Source: Mytilus californianus
Taxonomy: Eukaryota > Mollusca > Bivalvia > Mytilida > Mytilidae
Length of the DNA stretch: 64,000 bases
Direction of reading: 5' to 3'
Assembly (NCBI RefSeq): GCF_021869535.1
Contig: NW_026262668.1
Span: forward strand, 70,391,558-70,455,557
The translations under genes and the position numbers were made by a program. Below are positions 24,201 to 39,200 of the stretch, one piece after another. Under the pieces are notes generated by a model. That model ran no database searches, was not told where the DNA came from, and was given only the letters and a program-made list of their open reading frames with translations. Within the stretch, counting starts at the first letter, position 1. Each line of letters begins with the position of its first letter.

Positions 24201-27200
24201 ACCAGCTTAGAATTTGTAAACTACAAAACGTAATCGGTTATTGTTCGTTCCGTTTTGGTGTTTCATACCGACTAATATGGTTTGTATTAGCTTAAGACCC
24301 TTCAAACATTAATGTGATAGATATATTAAAGACTGTTTTACAAAAGGATGGAACTGTTTTACTTTCAAAGTCGTATTATAGTGATATCTGTTATGTACGG
24401 ATTTCGACTCTCACCGGTTATTTTTTTCTTTTACACGTGCTTTTTAAACTTCCTGTTTAAACATACACAAGTTTCTAAATTGTTTTTTAAGTGAATTAAA
24501 CTTATTTTAACAATCATGAAGCGTTCTAGAATCATTTACAAGCATTTTCAGCTTCTGTTTGATGATGGAAAACAGGTTTTTCCAAGAAAATACCGCAAAC
24601 GACCGCACAGGATTTGAAATTACCGGAGTTTCATTAGACCTTTTCTAACAGTTACAAAAAGTTTTTTTACCTAAAATTTCGTGGGGAGAAGGGGGTGCGG
24701 ACTATTCTTTTCTTTGGTAAATTGTTTGAAGAATTTTGTGGTAGGTTTGTTTGTTATTCTGTATAAACTAATTTTCTGAATGCTATATAATTTTATTTGA
24801 TGAAGTGAACTCCTTTAATTACATAATAATCAATTTTTATTAAAGGATATATTTCATTACATTACATTGTGTAGATACAGTTGTTGACATTGATAGATAA
24901 GTTGCAGATCTATATTAGTTTGTGACAAATGAAAGAAAAAATATTTGGAACTATTAATTATATTTGATTATAATTTGAAAATAGATATACATTGTGTTAC
25001 ATCATATCTAATTTCAGAGAACTATTTTTAGTGGTTAAATCATATCTAATTTCAGAGAATCATGTTTGCTTTATTAGTTAAACCATTTATGTTCAAAGGG
25101 AAATAACTCAAACTTATTCCATGAACCAGTAATGATAACATACATATGGATTCTGTTCAATTAATTTTAGTCATTAGTTGTCAAAATTTCTTTATAACTA
25201 TATTTTTTAAAGTCATGTGTGTTATGAAGGTAGATGTCACAGTTGTTATGTGGTATTTTATTTTTGTTGTGTGTGTTAATGTTTAATTTTTACATGATCC
25301 TGTTTGAGGGTTCAGATTTGCAAATATCATTTTCATTATTAATTAGATAATAATCTATTTTAAATATTCAATCACAATCCAAATTCAGAGCTGTTTTAAG
25401 CTTAAATGTTGTGTCCATACTTGCTCAACTCTTCAGGGTTCGACCTCTGCAGGAAAATCCTGTTTGCTGTCACTCGACAGCCTCTTGTTAATCTTTATTA
25501 AGGAGATTCAAATTATTATTTCTTATCCAGAGAAAATTCTTTTATCTTTCAGAATTACAACTGTATATCTAGCTATCTTTAGGTTTGAAATTTGTAGATA
25601 CAAAGTATGATCTGTTTATAAAAGCCTGAATACTAACCTGAAAAGTTCTAATGAGGCTAATAGCGTTACTAATACTTCTTTGTGTTCAAAATATGGATTT
25701 TCTCCAACTGACACCGTCAGTGTCCATACAAATCTCAAAATAAAATCTTCAACTATGGCAAAATAATAGTAACCCTGAAAAAAGTAATAAATAATAATTC
25801 ATTTACAGTAATTTCTGAACAATTAAAATATACTGAATTAAATTTAAAATGATATCTGATTAAGCAAAAAAAGTATTTAGCAACAAAACAAATACAAATC
25901 ACACATTGTTGCTGTAAAATCAAAAGATTTTTTTTTTATAACATTTTGTTTGCAGTTGGAAACAAAATTTGTAAAACAAAGATTCACATCAAAATAAACA
26001 TGTATACTAAGTTTCAAGTTAATGTGACCACAAGTTCATGGCAAACTACCTTCATCCAAAACTTAAACCTGAAACAGGACAGATTACTGTAAATTCAGAA
26101 ATTATTGCGTGCATTTATTATTACAATTATTCAAGAATGGACAAACATGTGAGTTAAATTAAAGCGATTTTTGTGTTTTCGAAAAAATCTGCATAAAGGT
26201 TTATTGCGATACTCACTCAGTTGCATTATTCGCATTAATAAAAACCTTGCAATAATTTCTGAATTTACAGTAATCAAACAAACTGACTGATACACTGACT
26301 TGAAGACTTGATGCTGCCAAGCTATTTCAGATGGGCTGACAAATTGTGCTTATCTATCATATACACATGAAAAACATATATTCTGCAAACCAGATAAAGC
26401 TAAAATGCATAAATCTGTGTGTATAATTAATCCAAAAAAAGACTGCTTATAAATACATATATCAGGTTGCTGTAATATGCCACTGTAAGCAAAGTAAATA
26501 CAAAAACAAAATTCTTTTATTGCACTCAAATGTATGCTAAAAAATCTCATTTTTAACGTTTCTGCCATTGAATTGAAAAAGTTAAATGCATGTTATGCCT
26601 GATTATGCATAACCTTGTATAATTTATTGAAATACACTAATTAAAAACTGGTATAAAATGTGCAAACAGGCATTACACTCCAATGTATGATCAGTCATAT
26701 CTCTTATCTAACTTCTACAGTTGTATTTGCTAAATATGCCTTTTATATAAAAATAAGGAGTTGTGGTATGATTGCCAATGAGACAACTATCCACCCAAGT
26801 TCAAATGAAGTGGATGTAAGCAAAAATAGGCAACCGTAGGGCCTTCAACAATGAGAAAAACCCATACTGTATAGTCAGCTATAAAAGGACACGAAAAATA
26901 TGAAACAATTCAATTGAGAAAACTAACGGCCTAATTTATAACAAAACAATTTACGAAAAAAAAATATGACGGACATGAACAGACATATGTCTTTTTATAC
27001 TTCATTGAGACATTTGATCATATGTGCGACAGTTTTTGCTAATTTCTTGATAGAGAAAGAATAATGGATTTTATTGATTGTTTAACTTAACCATCCATTT
27101 TGATAATTGTTGTGACAGATATATCTATATTTGTGAGAAAAAATAATACCAGTCTTAAGAAGATATTTCCTGCCTAGTGTCTCAGGAAATTTTACTTTTG

Positions 27201-30200
27201 TTTCACCAAATACCAAATACCCTTCCTGAACATATGATATTTTTGTCCAAAATTCCTTGCTATCTTTTAATAAATTGTATATGAAATATCATATTGCAGT
27301 ATTCTACTAAACAAGTACCTTGGAAGCATATACTATTTCTTCTCTAAGAAATCTGTTTTCTCCAGCATTTCTATCTAGTATACCCCAATCCATTTTCAGA
27401 TCCCAAGTCAATGTATAACAGGAAGATATCACGGCTGCTACAATCCACAGGTAAAAGAAAGCATGGTTTTGTTTGTATTCTTTACCCTGCCACTCTGAAA
27501 TAAAACTATGACATTAGATGATAACAAAAATTATTTCATGCTAGTTCAGTGAAAAGGTGACATGAGAATTAACAAAAAACAAATATGACAGACATGCACC
27601 AACAACAACCACTGAACTACAGGCACATATAGAATGTGGCGGGGTAAAACTAGTTTGCTGGTGCATAACCCATTGATTGTTGTAGTATAACTCAGGCTAT
27701 TGATTGTTTCACATTTTGTCATCACAGGGCCTTTTATGGCATTATATTGTACAGTAAGGGTTTTGCTGATTGTTTAAGTGATCTTATTTGCATGTTGGTC
27801 TGTATTGACAATTGTCTCATTGGCAATCATACCCCATCTCCTTATTTTCATATGCAGTAATTTCTGACTTGACAGTATTTCTGACATCAAATGTATTGTT
27901 CTGATAAGTCACTTAGGTCTAATGTAAAATTATGAAATTATATAAGGTCCTTTATACTACAATTAAAAATATATGTCCTTTGACCTCCTCACTTTTGAAA
28001 TCCTGAATATTTTATGAACAATAATTATGCAACAACAAATATATTATAAACTATAATCTCATAACAAAAACTCTTGAGTCCTGTTTTAGTTAAGATTCTA
28101 CAGAAAGTTAAAATGATAAATAAATAAAATTTAAGATTTTGAGCTAAAGACTTAATATTCTGATATGATTCATATATGTAAGTGCAGCTATTGGGTAGGA
28201 TATTTAAGAATATTTAATAAAAACTCCTACAGGTATAGTACTAACTAAAAGATATGCTTTATCTTACAGTAACTGAATAAACTGGAAAGTTGTTGCTCAA
28301 ATAAATCAAGGGAAATTCGTCAAAATAATTACAAGTCAATACAGATAAATCATTCAATTAAATTTTACAATTATTCAATACTAATGGTTGAATGTCCAAA
28401 AATAAGATATTCATTGAAAAAGTTCATGTTAATGAAAAATTCTGCACTAATTATCTAATTTTTAACCAAAACTTATGGTAATTCTTAAGTTTTTTCTACA
28501 AAGAACATATTGGGGTAAAATGAATGCAAGAGAATGAATTAATAACTTTCAACTTTCAACTAAATTCTAGTCATGCATCGTTCTGAGCAAAAATAACAGT
28601 AAACACAGTGTAATCTTACAATAAATATTTGTTTTTTTTTTCCCTCAAAGAAAACCACATAAACTACTCTTGAAAGGATCTTTTTTTGCAGGGGATTGAA
28701 AAACATAGAATAGTCCTGAAATCAAGTTGCGTGATAAAAGGATAATGATGATCAAAGTAAAAGAAGCTGGTCAGAGGGGTGAGCAGTAACATAATGGAAT
28801 CGCTGGTCAGAGGGGTGAGCAATAACATACTGGAATCAAGCATTTGAACTTGGGACTTAATAAATATGCTTGCTGGTAAAACAATTTACAAGAACTGATT
28901 GTTGACATATATGTAGACACTAAGGGTAGTCCAATGACCACTTTCTATTTTGTAGAGATTTGATTTGATTTGATTTTTGGTGTTTTAACGCCACTTTTAA
29001 GCACCGCTTTTGGGCTATTTCGTGGTACCCAGTTTTTATTGGTGGAGGAAGCCGGAGTGCCCGGAGAAAACCACTGACCTTCGATAGGAAAACTGACAAT
29101 CCTAGTCAATTAAGATTGGAGTCGAGTGCACCCGCACGAGCGGGGTTCGAATATTTTGTAGATATGAAGTAATTAAAATATCAACAATAATTAAAAAAAA
29201 TAGAATAAAACAAAATCATAGCAACAATGTTAAAGTTTGAATATAATACCTCCATAGTATTTGTATGAATCAGTTGATGAACCTATAGGAAATGTAATCA
29301 ATGTTGTCATAACTTAAAACTAACCTATAGGAAATGTAATCAATATTGTCATAACTTAAAACTAACCTAGTATTTGTATGAATCAGTTGATGAACCTATA
29401 GGAAATGTAATCAATATTGTCATAACTTAAAACTAACCTATAGGAAATGTAATCAATATTGTCATAACTTAAAACTAACCTATAGGAAATGTAATCAATA
29501 TTGTCATAACTTAAAACTAACCTATAGGAAATGTAATCAATATTGTCATAACTTAAAACTAACCTACAGGAAATGTAATCAATATTGTCATAACTTAAAA
29601 CTAACCTATAGGAAATGTAATCAATATGGTCATAACTTAAAACTAACCTATAGGAAATGTAATCAATATTGTCATAACTTAATTTTAACTACTATAAATA
29701 GAAGCATATATAACTGTTTTCAAGGTATCTACAAAAACTTAGTAGACAATATCCTAAAAACAAAAATTGAAAAAAAATGTATATGTACATTGTTGGAAAT
29801 ATATAATATTTTTTCTACATTTATAACCAGGAAAAAAGACAGAATCAAAAATCATTTATAAGCTCCCAAAGGGAGCATAAATGGTAGAAGGGTTGATTTG
29901 GTTCTATTCACTATGGCATATAAAAACCTGCAATTACATGGCATTGATAAAAAACTCTTTCAGGTTTTCATACTTTTCAGGGTTTTTTGTTTAACATCAT
30001 AAAGAAGCATATGATTTCCCAAGAATTTGTATCGGAGGAGCAAACTATTTCCCACAAATTTTTAAAACAAATAAAATAGCAATCAATAATAAGAAAATCA
30101 AACATGCACCAAGCCACCAACTGCCTTCAGATAGCACCTGCCTCATATAAATGTAATGAAGAGAGTATGGATATAGCCTATGTTTTGCAATGCCATATTG

Positions 30201-33200
30201 ATGCCACCCTGTTTAGTTACTTATAACATTCACAGCTTTTTTTTTTAAGAATTTGACATTGTTTTGAACATCTCCAAGGTAAAGACAAAAATAAGATTTG
30301 ATGTAAACAGTAATTAAACATTTCCCTAATTATAAAAGAAGGAAACAAGAAGATGACATAAGTAAATAAATAGGGTATAAGTTTTTTTTTGGAATCAAGT
30401 TAATTTGAATATTAAAAAGGCTGACTAATGGATAATGCATTATAATAAATACCCTTGATTATGCTGTATTTAATCTATATGGAAAATTTTCAATGTCTTG
30501 CAAAAAATGTTGTGTCTGTGTTTTTCTAACTTTTTAATTTTTTGGCAAATAGGTAAAATAATTGGTTAGGTATAAGTGAATAGATGGCAGTAAGGATAAA
30601 TTAATTTTACGGATAAATTAATTTTACCTGTAATTAAATCTTCAGTGAATTATGTCAAAGTAAAATGAAAAGGAATAACTTTGATTATTTTATGTTAGTA
30701 TTTTATGAATGGACCAAAAATTTAAAGATTTAGACAAAAACCATGTCTATTGGTCATTTGTGTCATTGGTTTGTTGTTGTATTGATTGTTTTCTATTTTT
30801 TCATATATATTGAAACATAAACTTACCCAAAGTTGAAGAATAAAGCCCAGAAAACAGTACAACAAAGAATGTTGTAGAATATTTTCCTGCATTGACAAGA
30901 TGGGGAAATGCCATCTTTGTGTCTCTGTAACGTCTCAGACATTGAGCAAATCTGAACCAGGCAGGTAAAGTACTAACAATGGATCTGATGCCAAACTTTG
31001 ACATTGTACATACTTCTGGTCCTGCAATAAAAAACAAGCAATTCAAATTAACATTAAATTTTTAAAGAACATTTTGTGATCAGGGAATATTTTAGGTCTA
31101 GTTTTTCACAGACCTGGACGTTTTAATTAAAGAATTCCATTTATGTCTGTATGATGCTAAATTAATACTAGTAAAAAAAGTCAATGTGCTCTAGGATCAA
31201 TGAAAAATTCTGTTACAAAAGTCATTTTGAAAGTTTTTATAAAGAAACCAAAAATTTTATGTCAAATAATAAGAAACCCAACAGCGAACTACTTAATGTT
31301 ACACAGTACCTGTCAACATAAAGAAACATCTGTAAATCAAATCTACACATATTTGTATTTTTACTAACAAAAATCATTCTTTTGTTCTTAAAAATTTTGG
31401 TCTATAGTTTAAATTTTTCAATACAATCTCATCTTTGTAATGCGCTTTTATATGGTATGGGTTTTAGTTCATTGTTTAAGGCATACAGTTGACCAAAAGT
31501 TGTTTATATCCACAGTCTTTGGACTCTTGGTGGGGAGTTGTCTTATTGGCAATCATACCACATATCTCCTTTTATTTTTATATTGTGATTATGCTTACTG
31601 ATAATTAAATTATCCCAAATTTCATTATTACTTTATTATACAGGGCAATTTAAGCTCCTAACGCATCTAATTTTCCCCATCTTTTATTTTTTGTCACTTG
31701 ACAATTTTTTTGTGATTTTATTTAGATATACAGAAAAGCATTGTAATAATTTAGCTACTTACTATTTGGTCCATGCCATTCTACTTCAAAGGCATAGAAA
31801 CATACAAAATATTCAAAATCTAACAACACAATAGCAAGACTGTTTAACTGGTCAGCAAGCCAGAAGTCAGCAAAACCAACGTGGTGGAATGGTGAAGTTA
31901 CAATACGAAACTGAAAAATATATTAAAGTTGTCAATTGGACTTAGATTAATTACTCTGACTTGACAGTTATTGTTTTTTCTTCAGTTATTGCAGTTCATT
32001 CCAAACTCTGACCCCATTGCCATTTGTTTGGTCACGTCATCAATTTGTTAAACTGGTCAGAAATTTTACCAAACTGCTCTAAAAGAGTCAAAATCAAGTC
32101 GTCAATGATAAAATAGGTTGATAAAAACACTAAAGGTCAAGTCATTGTAAAAAACTTCCACTTAATAAATTGCAACTCCTCACAGTATGGCTGGAAGCCA
32201 AAGGGCAGCAATATACCCTTGAAACATTAAAAGAAATATATTGGAAAATAAAATTCTAAAATGTTAAGTCTGAGTACCAAAATTTCCTAAATTTCAGATA
32301 ACAATTGACCATTTTTAACAATATTTAACATAAAGTTTTCATAGTATCAATACATCTCAAATATCAGCCTAATATCTTAATCGAGAAGAGAGAAGAAATT
32401 AAACAACAGATGATTTAATGATGAAAAGATAGGTGTACAGAATGCCAGGTTAAAATAAGCCCTAATACATTAATGTTTTATAATGTGTATATTATACTTT
32501 CATTCAAATGTTCTTTTATAATAAAAATTCTGTATTTTGTCATAAGACTTAAAATAAACTATTTAGAGAAAGCATTTAATTGCCTGATAGTCAGTACAGC
32601 TGTTGTTAATACATGTAATATTGATTGGATGCATAAATAAACAGAATGTTCATGTGGGTGGGTAAAGTTTAGCACAATTGTTTTCTGCATCCTCAAAATA
32701 TTCAATTTTACTTTTTTTTATTAAATTTAAGACTTTTTCTATGTTTTCATTCTATAGATCAAATAATAAATATTTTAAGATTAATTTTATACTGGTTTGG
32801 TTAAAAAATGACAGTCATTATTATAATAAAAAGAATACTATTTTTACTGATGATTCTCATTGTTATCTACAAATACTTACCAAAACAGAGAGTAACCAAT
32901 ATCTGGAACTATGGTGAAATATATGTATAGGATTAACCAGGAACAAAAACAAGAACCCTGCCATTATCAATGGAAAAATAAATGGTGGCCATCCTAGATG
33001 ATTACTGAATAAATAGCCTAGCAAACACAATGTCCATACTACTGCTAATGCTGCAGCTAACTGAAAAATATAATCATTCTTAACATTTATACATGTTCTT
33101 TATAATAAATAGGACAATATACAAACACATTTTAATATTCATCATGAAATTTCAGAAGCTCATTGTCAGTTACTTTAAATTAATAAATGTAGGGGAATTT

Positions 33201-36200
33201 CACATGATTCACATATTAGTTATTTGATATTTAAAGTATGGTACATATGTAATAGAAAAGAAAGAAAATAGTGTATCAATCCATGGCATAAAATCACAAC
33301 ACACACATGAAAAAAAAAGAAGCTAAGAAACAAAGCTTTTATTGGTATTCTTCATCTCAATGTTATGTTCATTGTGAGTAAAATAATGTTTCAAAGAGTG
33401 TTTTTGACTTCCTAAAAGTTTTTCTGAGTTCATGAAAAAGAACGCAGACCTTGAAATTCCTAAGAGATATTTAATCTGTAAAAGTACCTATAAAAATCCT
33501 TGTTTTTATGCGTGTGGAAAATAGAGCAGATTGAAATATTCAAGCTGTACTGGATAATTAAACAATGTACACTTTAATGGGTAAATCATCTACAGATATC
33601 CAAAAGGAGTCCAAACAACTGACCAAGAAAAGAAAAGAGAGAGGAAAGAGAAGAAACTATAGATACAGTAACACTACCACACAGAATACATCTAATGATC
33701 ACCCTTATATATTGCCATAACAACCAGGATTATCTAGCAGAATTTACATGTCCAAGGCCTAAATAACTTAGAATACCTGACCAGGTACTTAGAGAATAAA
33801 TCTGTGCCAAGATCCTACTGATATTACGCCAAACATCAAGTCCCAGACACCAAAGTTTTATCTATAAAAATCCTCGTTTTTATGTGTGTGAAAAATAGAG
33901 TAAAGATTTTATATATTTGTTACCACTTCCACTTTTATCAACTTACTGAAGTCCACATACAATGTACTTCAGGGATAATTTTTCTTATTGTAACCGTCCT
34001 GATGATGCCACTCATGTGGTGAAACATGTAGACATAATAAACTCTTTATTATTTCGGTATAACATGGGTGTTGATGTCTTTATCCCCCCCTTTATAGGTT
34101 AATATCAGAAATATCTCGGACAAGTTCTATAATGGTGGCTGATCGACTGTTTTTAAAAGAGTTATGCCCCTTTGGAAATACTAAATTTATGAAAAATGGC
34201 CTCTTTAGCGCTCTCACAGGTACAATTCTTGCCAGATTTTTATAAAACTTAAACTATGGGTTAATATCAGCAAAATCTCGAACAATTTCTAAAATGGTGG
34301 ACGATCGACTTTTTAAAAAAGAGTTATGCCCTTGGAAATATTAAATTTATGGAAAATGGCCTCGTTAGTTCTCCCTCGGGTACAATTCTCGCAAGATTTT
34401 TATAAAACTTATACTTTAGGTTAATATCAGCAATATCTTGGACAAGTTCTATATCGACTTTTTTTAAAAGAGTTATGCCCCTTGGAAATATTAAATTTAT
34501 GGAAAATGGCCTCGTTAACGCTCTAACAAGTACAATTCTTGCCAGATTTTTATAAAACTTATACTACAGGTTAATATCAGCAATATCTCGGACATGTTCT
34601 ATAATGGTGGACGATCAACTTTTTTTAAAAGAGTAATGCCCCTTGGAAATATAAAATATGTGCAACGCGGGGTAAATTGGAACTCTGTTCTTTTATCTGT
34701 TTGTTAACGTGGACATACTAATGATACATTGGCTATCAAAATATGTGCGGTAGATTAACTTCTTCCAAAGATTAGAGTATACAAGTTATTAAATACCTCT
34801 AACAACTGATGTGGTGACAGATGGCGACGTGGATCAATTTCAAATATCAGTACATGATTGACCCCTGATGACCTCCAGCCATAAGTGTTTATACCTAAGA
34901 AACAGATCATCATAATAATCAGGAACATTCCACGGAACATTCTCAACGCTGGCTCCCAATTCCCGGAATGATTGGTAAAAAATGCTGAAAATAAAACAAA
35001 ATATGATGTATTTTTGTTAGAAGTGTAATGCTATTATCTCCATTTACATCTCATTTCAACAGAAATAACAAACTTGTCCATATTGTAATCAGAAAGAATG
35101 ACTGACTTTCATGTATGATTATTTTAAGAAAGGTAAAAGCTCTTTCTTTCAATCAAAATTAAATTTTTTTTATGCTTTGGGTGGTTCAGTATAACTTGTA
35201 TATTTAGAATTTGAAAAAATTACAAATGTTATTACGTATATTGCAGAAACTGTTCAGAAATAAAAACATGATTGTGTGAGAAAACAGAAAAACTGAGATA
35301 ATGATGGTTCTTTAAAAGTATTAAACTTAATAGAGAAAGGCTTCTTTTATGCAAACCAATATTGATCATGCTGACATAACCTTTTCTTTTTTTTATTACA
35401 TTTTCCCATTAGATTAGGGACAGAAGCATTACTTTACAGCATACTTAAAATTTATAAATACACATTTTGGGTTTTGATTTCCTTATCTTTTTGTTTAATC
35501 TAATCTATTTTTCCTTACCATTTATATTAGGGTTTCTATCTTTGTTTGTATGTGTTTTTAGGAGGAGTCAGATGTTTGTGGTTAATGAGCTATGTCTTAC
35601 TGACCTATATTTTTGGTGATTTCTGATATCTTTTTATGTTTTGTTTTAAGTTATTTTTTGCATTTATTTCCTGTCAGAGTTGATAGGTAGCAGCTTATCT
35701 ATTTGACAATTCTCAAAGTTAAGGGAGATAACTAATACTATACCTGTTATTACCACAACAATAACGAGAACAATAAACATTCCAAAAAACAGACCAACTC
35801 TACACATTGTCATTGGGTTTTGCTGAAAATATAAATCAAGAACATTAAACTTTAAGCTTGCAATTTTTTTTCTTCCAAAACACAACAGTTCTGCCAAATA
35901 ACAAAGCTTTTAAACTATATCATATTTATGAAACAAATGTCTACTTAATTTTTGTTATTCTCAGGTTCTTTTTTCGAAATTCATCTAAAATTTCGGAACT
36001 GAGATTAATTTTCAGAATTATCTCTCTTTGTACAGTGCTGGTCTGTTGATAACTAATCTTTACAACAAAAGAGATAATTTCAATTTTCTCATAGAGAACT
36101 TCCCAATTTTATGTACATGCATATGAAGTATGGAATATATTTCCCGGTTGATATGATATTCCAGAGGTGTGTTTCCTATCATGATTTATTTCACACAGGG

Positions 36201-39200
36201 TTGCTGTTTACAAGAAAGCTATATAAAGGGTTTTAAAGTAGAAAGTAAAAGTCATCTTTTTTAAAGGTTTTAGAGTGTCATCCTGATTTGGTTAAATGTT
36301 ATGAAATACCTGTGACACAGATGACTTTTGGTAGGTTCAATTCACTGTAGCCACAATCCTATCGTCTTTTCCTTGTGATTGATATAGAATGTAACTTTAT
36401 CAACAGATTTAAACTTGCCATGAGCAACATGGATGCATCTAATGGAGCAGGAAAAGCTTACCCTTCTTGAGCACCTGAGTTCACCCCCAGTTTTTGGTGG
36501 AGTTTGTGTTGCTCAATAAACCGTTTTCTATGTGATGTTTTGTGGACTGTTGTCTCTTTGTTTGTTGTTTTTCTTTGACTGAGTATTGTTTGTGTTTCCT
36601 CAAATTATGGTTTTGATTGACACCTTGGTAGCTTCTCCCATTTTTATTATTTCTATATAAATATAATTAAAACTATATGCATTGGAATGACACGAATGGC
36701 CCCATACCCAAAAAAGGTTGAAGCCATTTTTAGGAGTTGAGAAAATTTGAGAATGAGTCTGTATAACTGTTATTTTCACGAAATTTTCAAAGTCTAAAGC
36801 CCGTAATTTCGGCACAAATCAGTGGAGCTTACCCAGACATATACTCAATCTGTAACTCATCATAATAGACTAACAAAAATAAAATCAGCTCAAAATGTAA
36901 AGGAGTTTTAGAAAAAAATTCTGTATAACTGTTATTTTCACAAAATGTTCAAAGCCAGTTGTTTCGGCAAAAAACAGCTGAGCGGAACAACATAAAGTCG
37001 ATCTTAACTCATCATAGAAGACTCATGAACTAAAAATCAGCTCAATATGTGAAGGCGTTTAGAAAAAAGGTCAACTAAACATAAACTCGATATGTTTCTC
37101 ATCACAGTTGACTCACATACTAAAAATTAGTGTCTAGAAAAAAATATTCTATATAACTGTTTGTTGCGGAATGATGGAATGACGGAATGATGGATAAGGG
37201 TAAAACTATATGGCCCCGATAACTTTGTTGCAGGGCCATAAAAATATTTTACAGATTAAAGACACGACCATGTTTTTTTTTATGTGTTCTTGGGTTTTCA
37301 ACTAATTCACATATACTTCACTCCACTGTCAGTAGAAATACTATCATTTGTACTTAGATATATGTCAGAAGACTTAACAGACCATTCAAATATAATTATT
37401 GTTCATCATGTATGTATATGTAAGACAAATCTTAATACTGTTATGTGAATATTAATTATTTCTACAATAAACTGAATGTATAATAAATTCACCTTTTCTC
37501 CTAATGGAGGTACTCTCAGTCTTTTCATAGCTTTCGATCTATTTCCTCCTTCTAAGTCAGATGTCACACTTTGCTACAAATATAGAACACCAAAGTTACC
37601 CCCAAAAAATACAAATGAATATCATGTTATATGAAAATAAAAAGACTTATTTAAAACTCATGTAAACCTTTTCCAAAAGGTTTACATGTATACTTACTCA
37701 TATATTTCATAAACTGTTAACACTGAGAAATGTCAGGGGAACACATCAGAATAAAAAGGAAAGCAGTAAACTTTCACACAGTGACACAGAAAATATATAC
37801 AATATGGAATAATGGAAGAACTCATACTTTCATCAAAAACTATTTTGACATAGAAATACTTGAATGTTTAATTTGTTAACATTTACCCAAGTCAGGGGAA
37901 AAGACGTGTATCTATGGACCCAACCTGCCACAATATGAAGATAAATATAAGTACTTATTGACATTCTTAGCTAAAATTTAGGGTACAAACCCAAAATTTA
38001 TTACCGGTATCATAGGTTTCTGGGCCCCCTGCTACTTTTTCCCCTGCTAAAGCTTAACCTCCTCTTGTGTCCTTATCTTAATTTCCTTGGCTATTTTGAA
38101 CAATTGTATTATACATACTTGACTATTTCCTGAAGTGTGTAATATATAACATATTTTTCAAATGACAAATTGTATCATCATGGAGTAAGACTAGTTTCAA
38201 AAAAATAAACTAAAAGGACTGTGATAATGATTTAAAGTTTAACCATGTACCCTTCAAGACGTTGACTACATTTTTAGCTCACCTGGCCCAATGGGCCAAG
38301 TGAGCTTTTCTCATCACTTGGCGTCCATTGTCGTCCGTTAACTTTTACAAAAATCTTCTCCTCTGAAACTACTGAGACAAATTTACCCAAACTTGCCCAT
38401 AATCATCATTAGTGTATTTAGTTTAAAAAATGTGTCCGATGACCCCGCCTGCCAACCAACATGGCTGACATGGCTAAAAATAAATATAGGGGTAAAATGC
38501 AGTTTTTGGCTTACATCTCTGAAACTAAAGTATTTAGAGAAATCTGACATTTGGTAAAAATGTTTATCAGGTTGAGATCTATCTGCCCTGAAATTTTCAG
38601 ACAAATCAGACAAGCCGTTGTTGGGTTGCTGCCCCTGAATTAGTAATTTTAAGGAAATTTTGCAGTTTTTGGTTATTATCTTGAATATTATTATAGATAG
38701 AAATAAACTGTAAACAGCAATAATGTTCAGCAAAGTAAGATCTACAAATAAGTCAACATAACCAAAATTGTCAATTGACCCCTTAAGGACTTATTGCCCT
38801 TTGTAGTCAATTCTAACAATTTTTCTTAAATTTTTGTAATCTTTTACAAAAATCTTCTCTACTTAATCTACTGGGCCAAATAGAATTAAACTTAGCCACA
38901 AATTTCAATATGGTATCTTGATTGAAAAATGTATCTGATGACCCTGCCATCCAACCAACATAGCCGCCATGACTAAAAATTGAACATATGGGGTTTACTA
39001 TAGAAGTCTATTGGAAAATTGTAAAAAAACAATTTCAAATGGTCACAACTTGAAAACTAATTTATATAATGATAAGGGGTCTTCAGTAACTATTGTAAGA
39101 CTACAATGGGATGACTTGCTTTTAATTTAACTACTGGGCCAAATTAAACCAAACTTGGCCTCAATCATTATTAGGGTATCTAATACTATTTATTATGATT

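Noticed and set aside
24516..24617. Short basic frame of 33 codons with good composition
   Set aside because: Too short, no splice donor or partner found, and inside a repeat-rich intron.
38383..38733. Minus-strand frame of 116 codons
   Set aside because: Falls wholly within the family A repeat. The homologous stretch at 9300-9700 does not keep the frame open.
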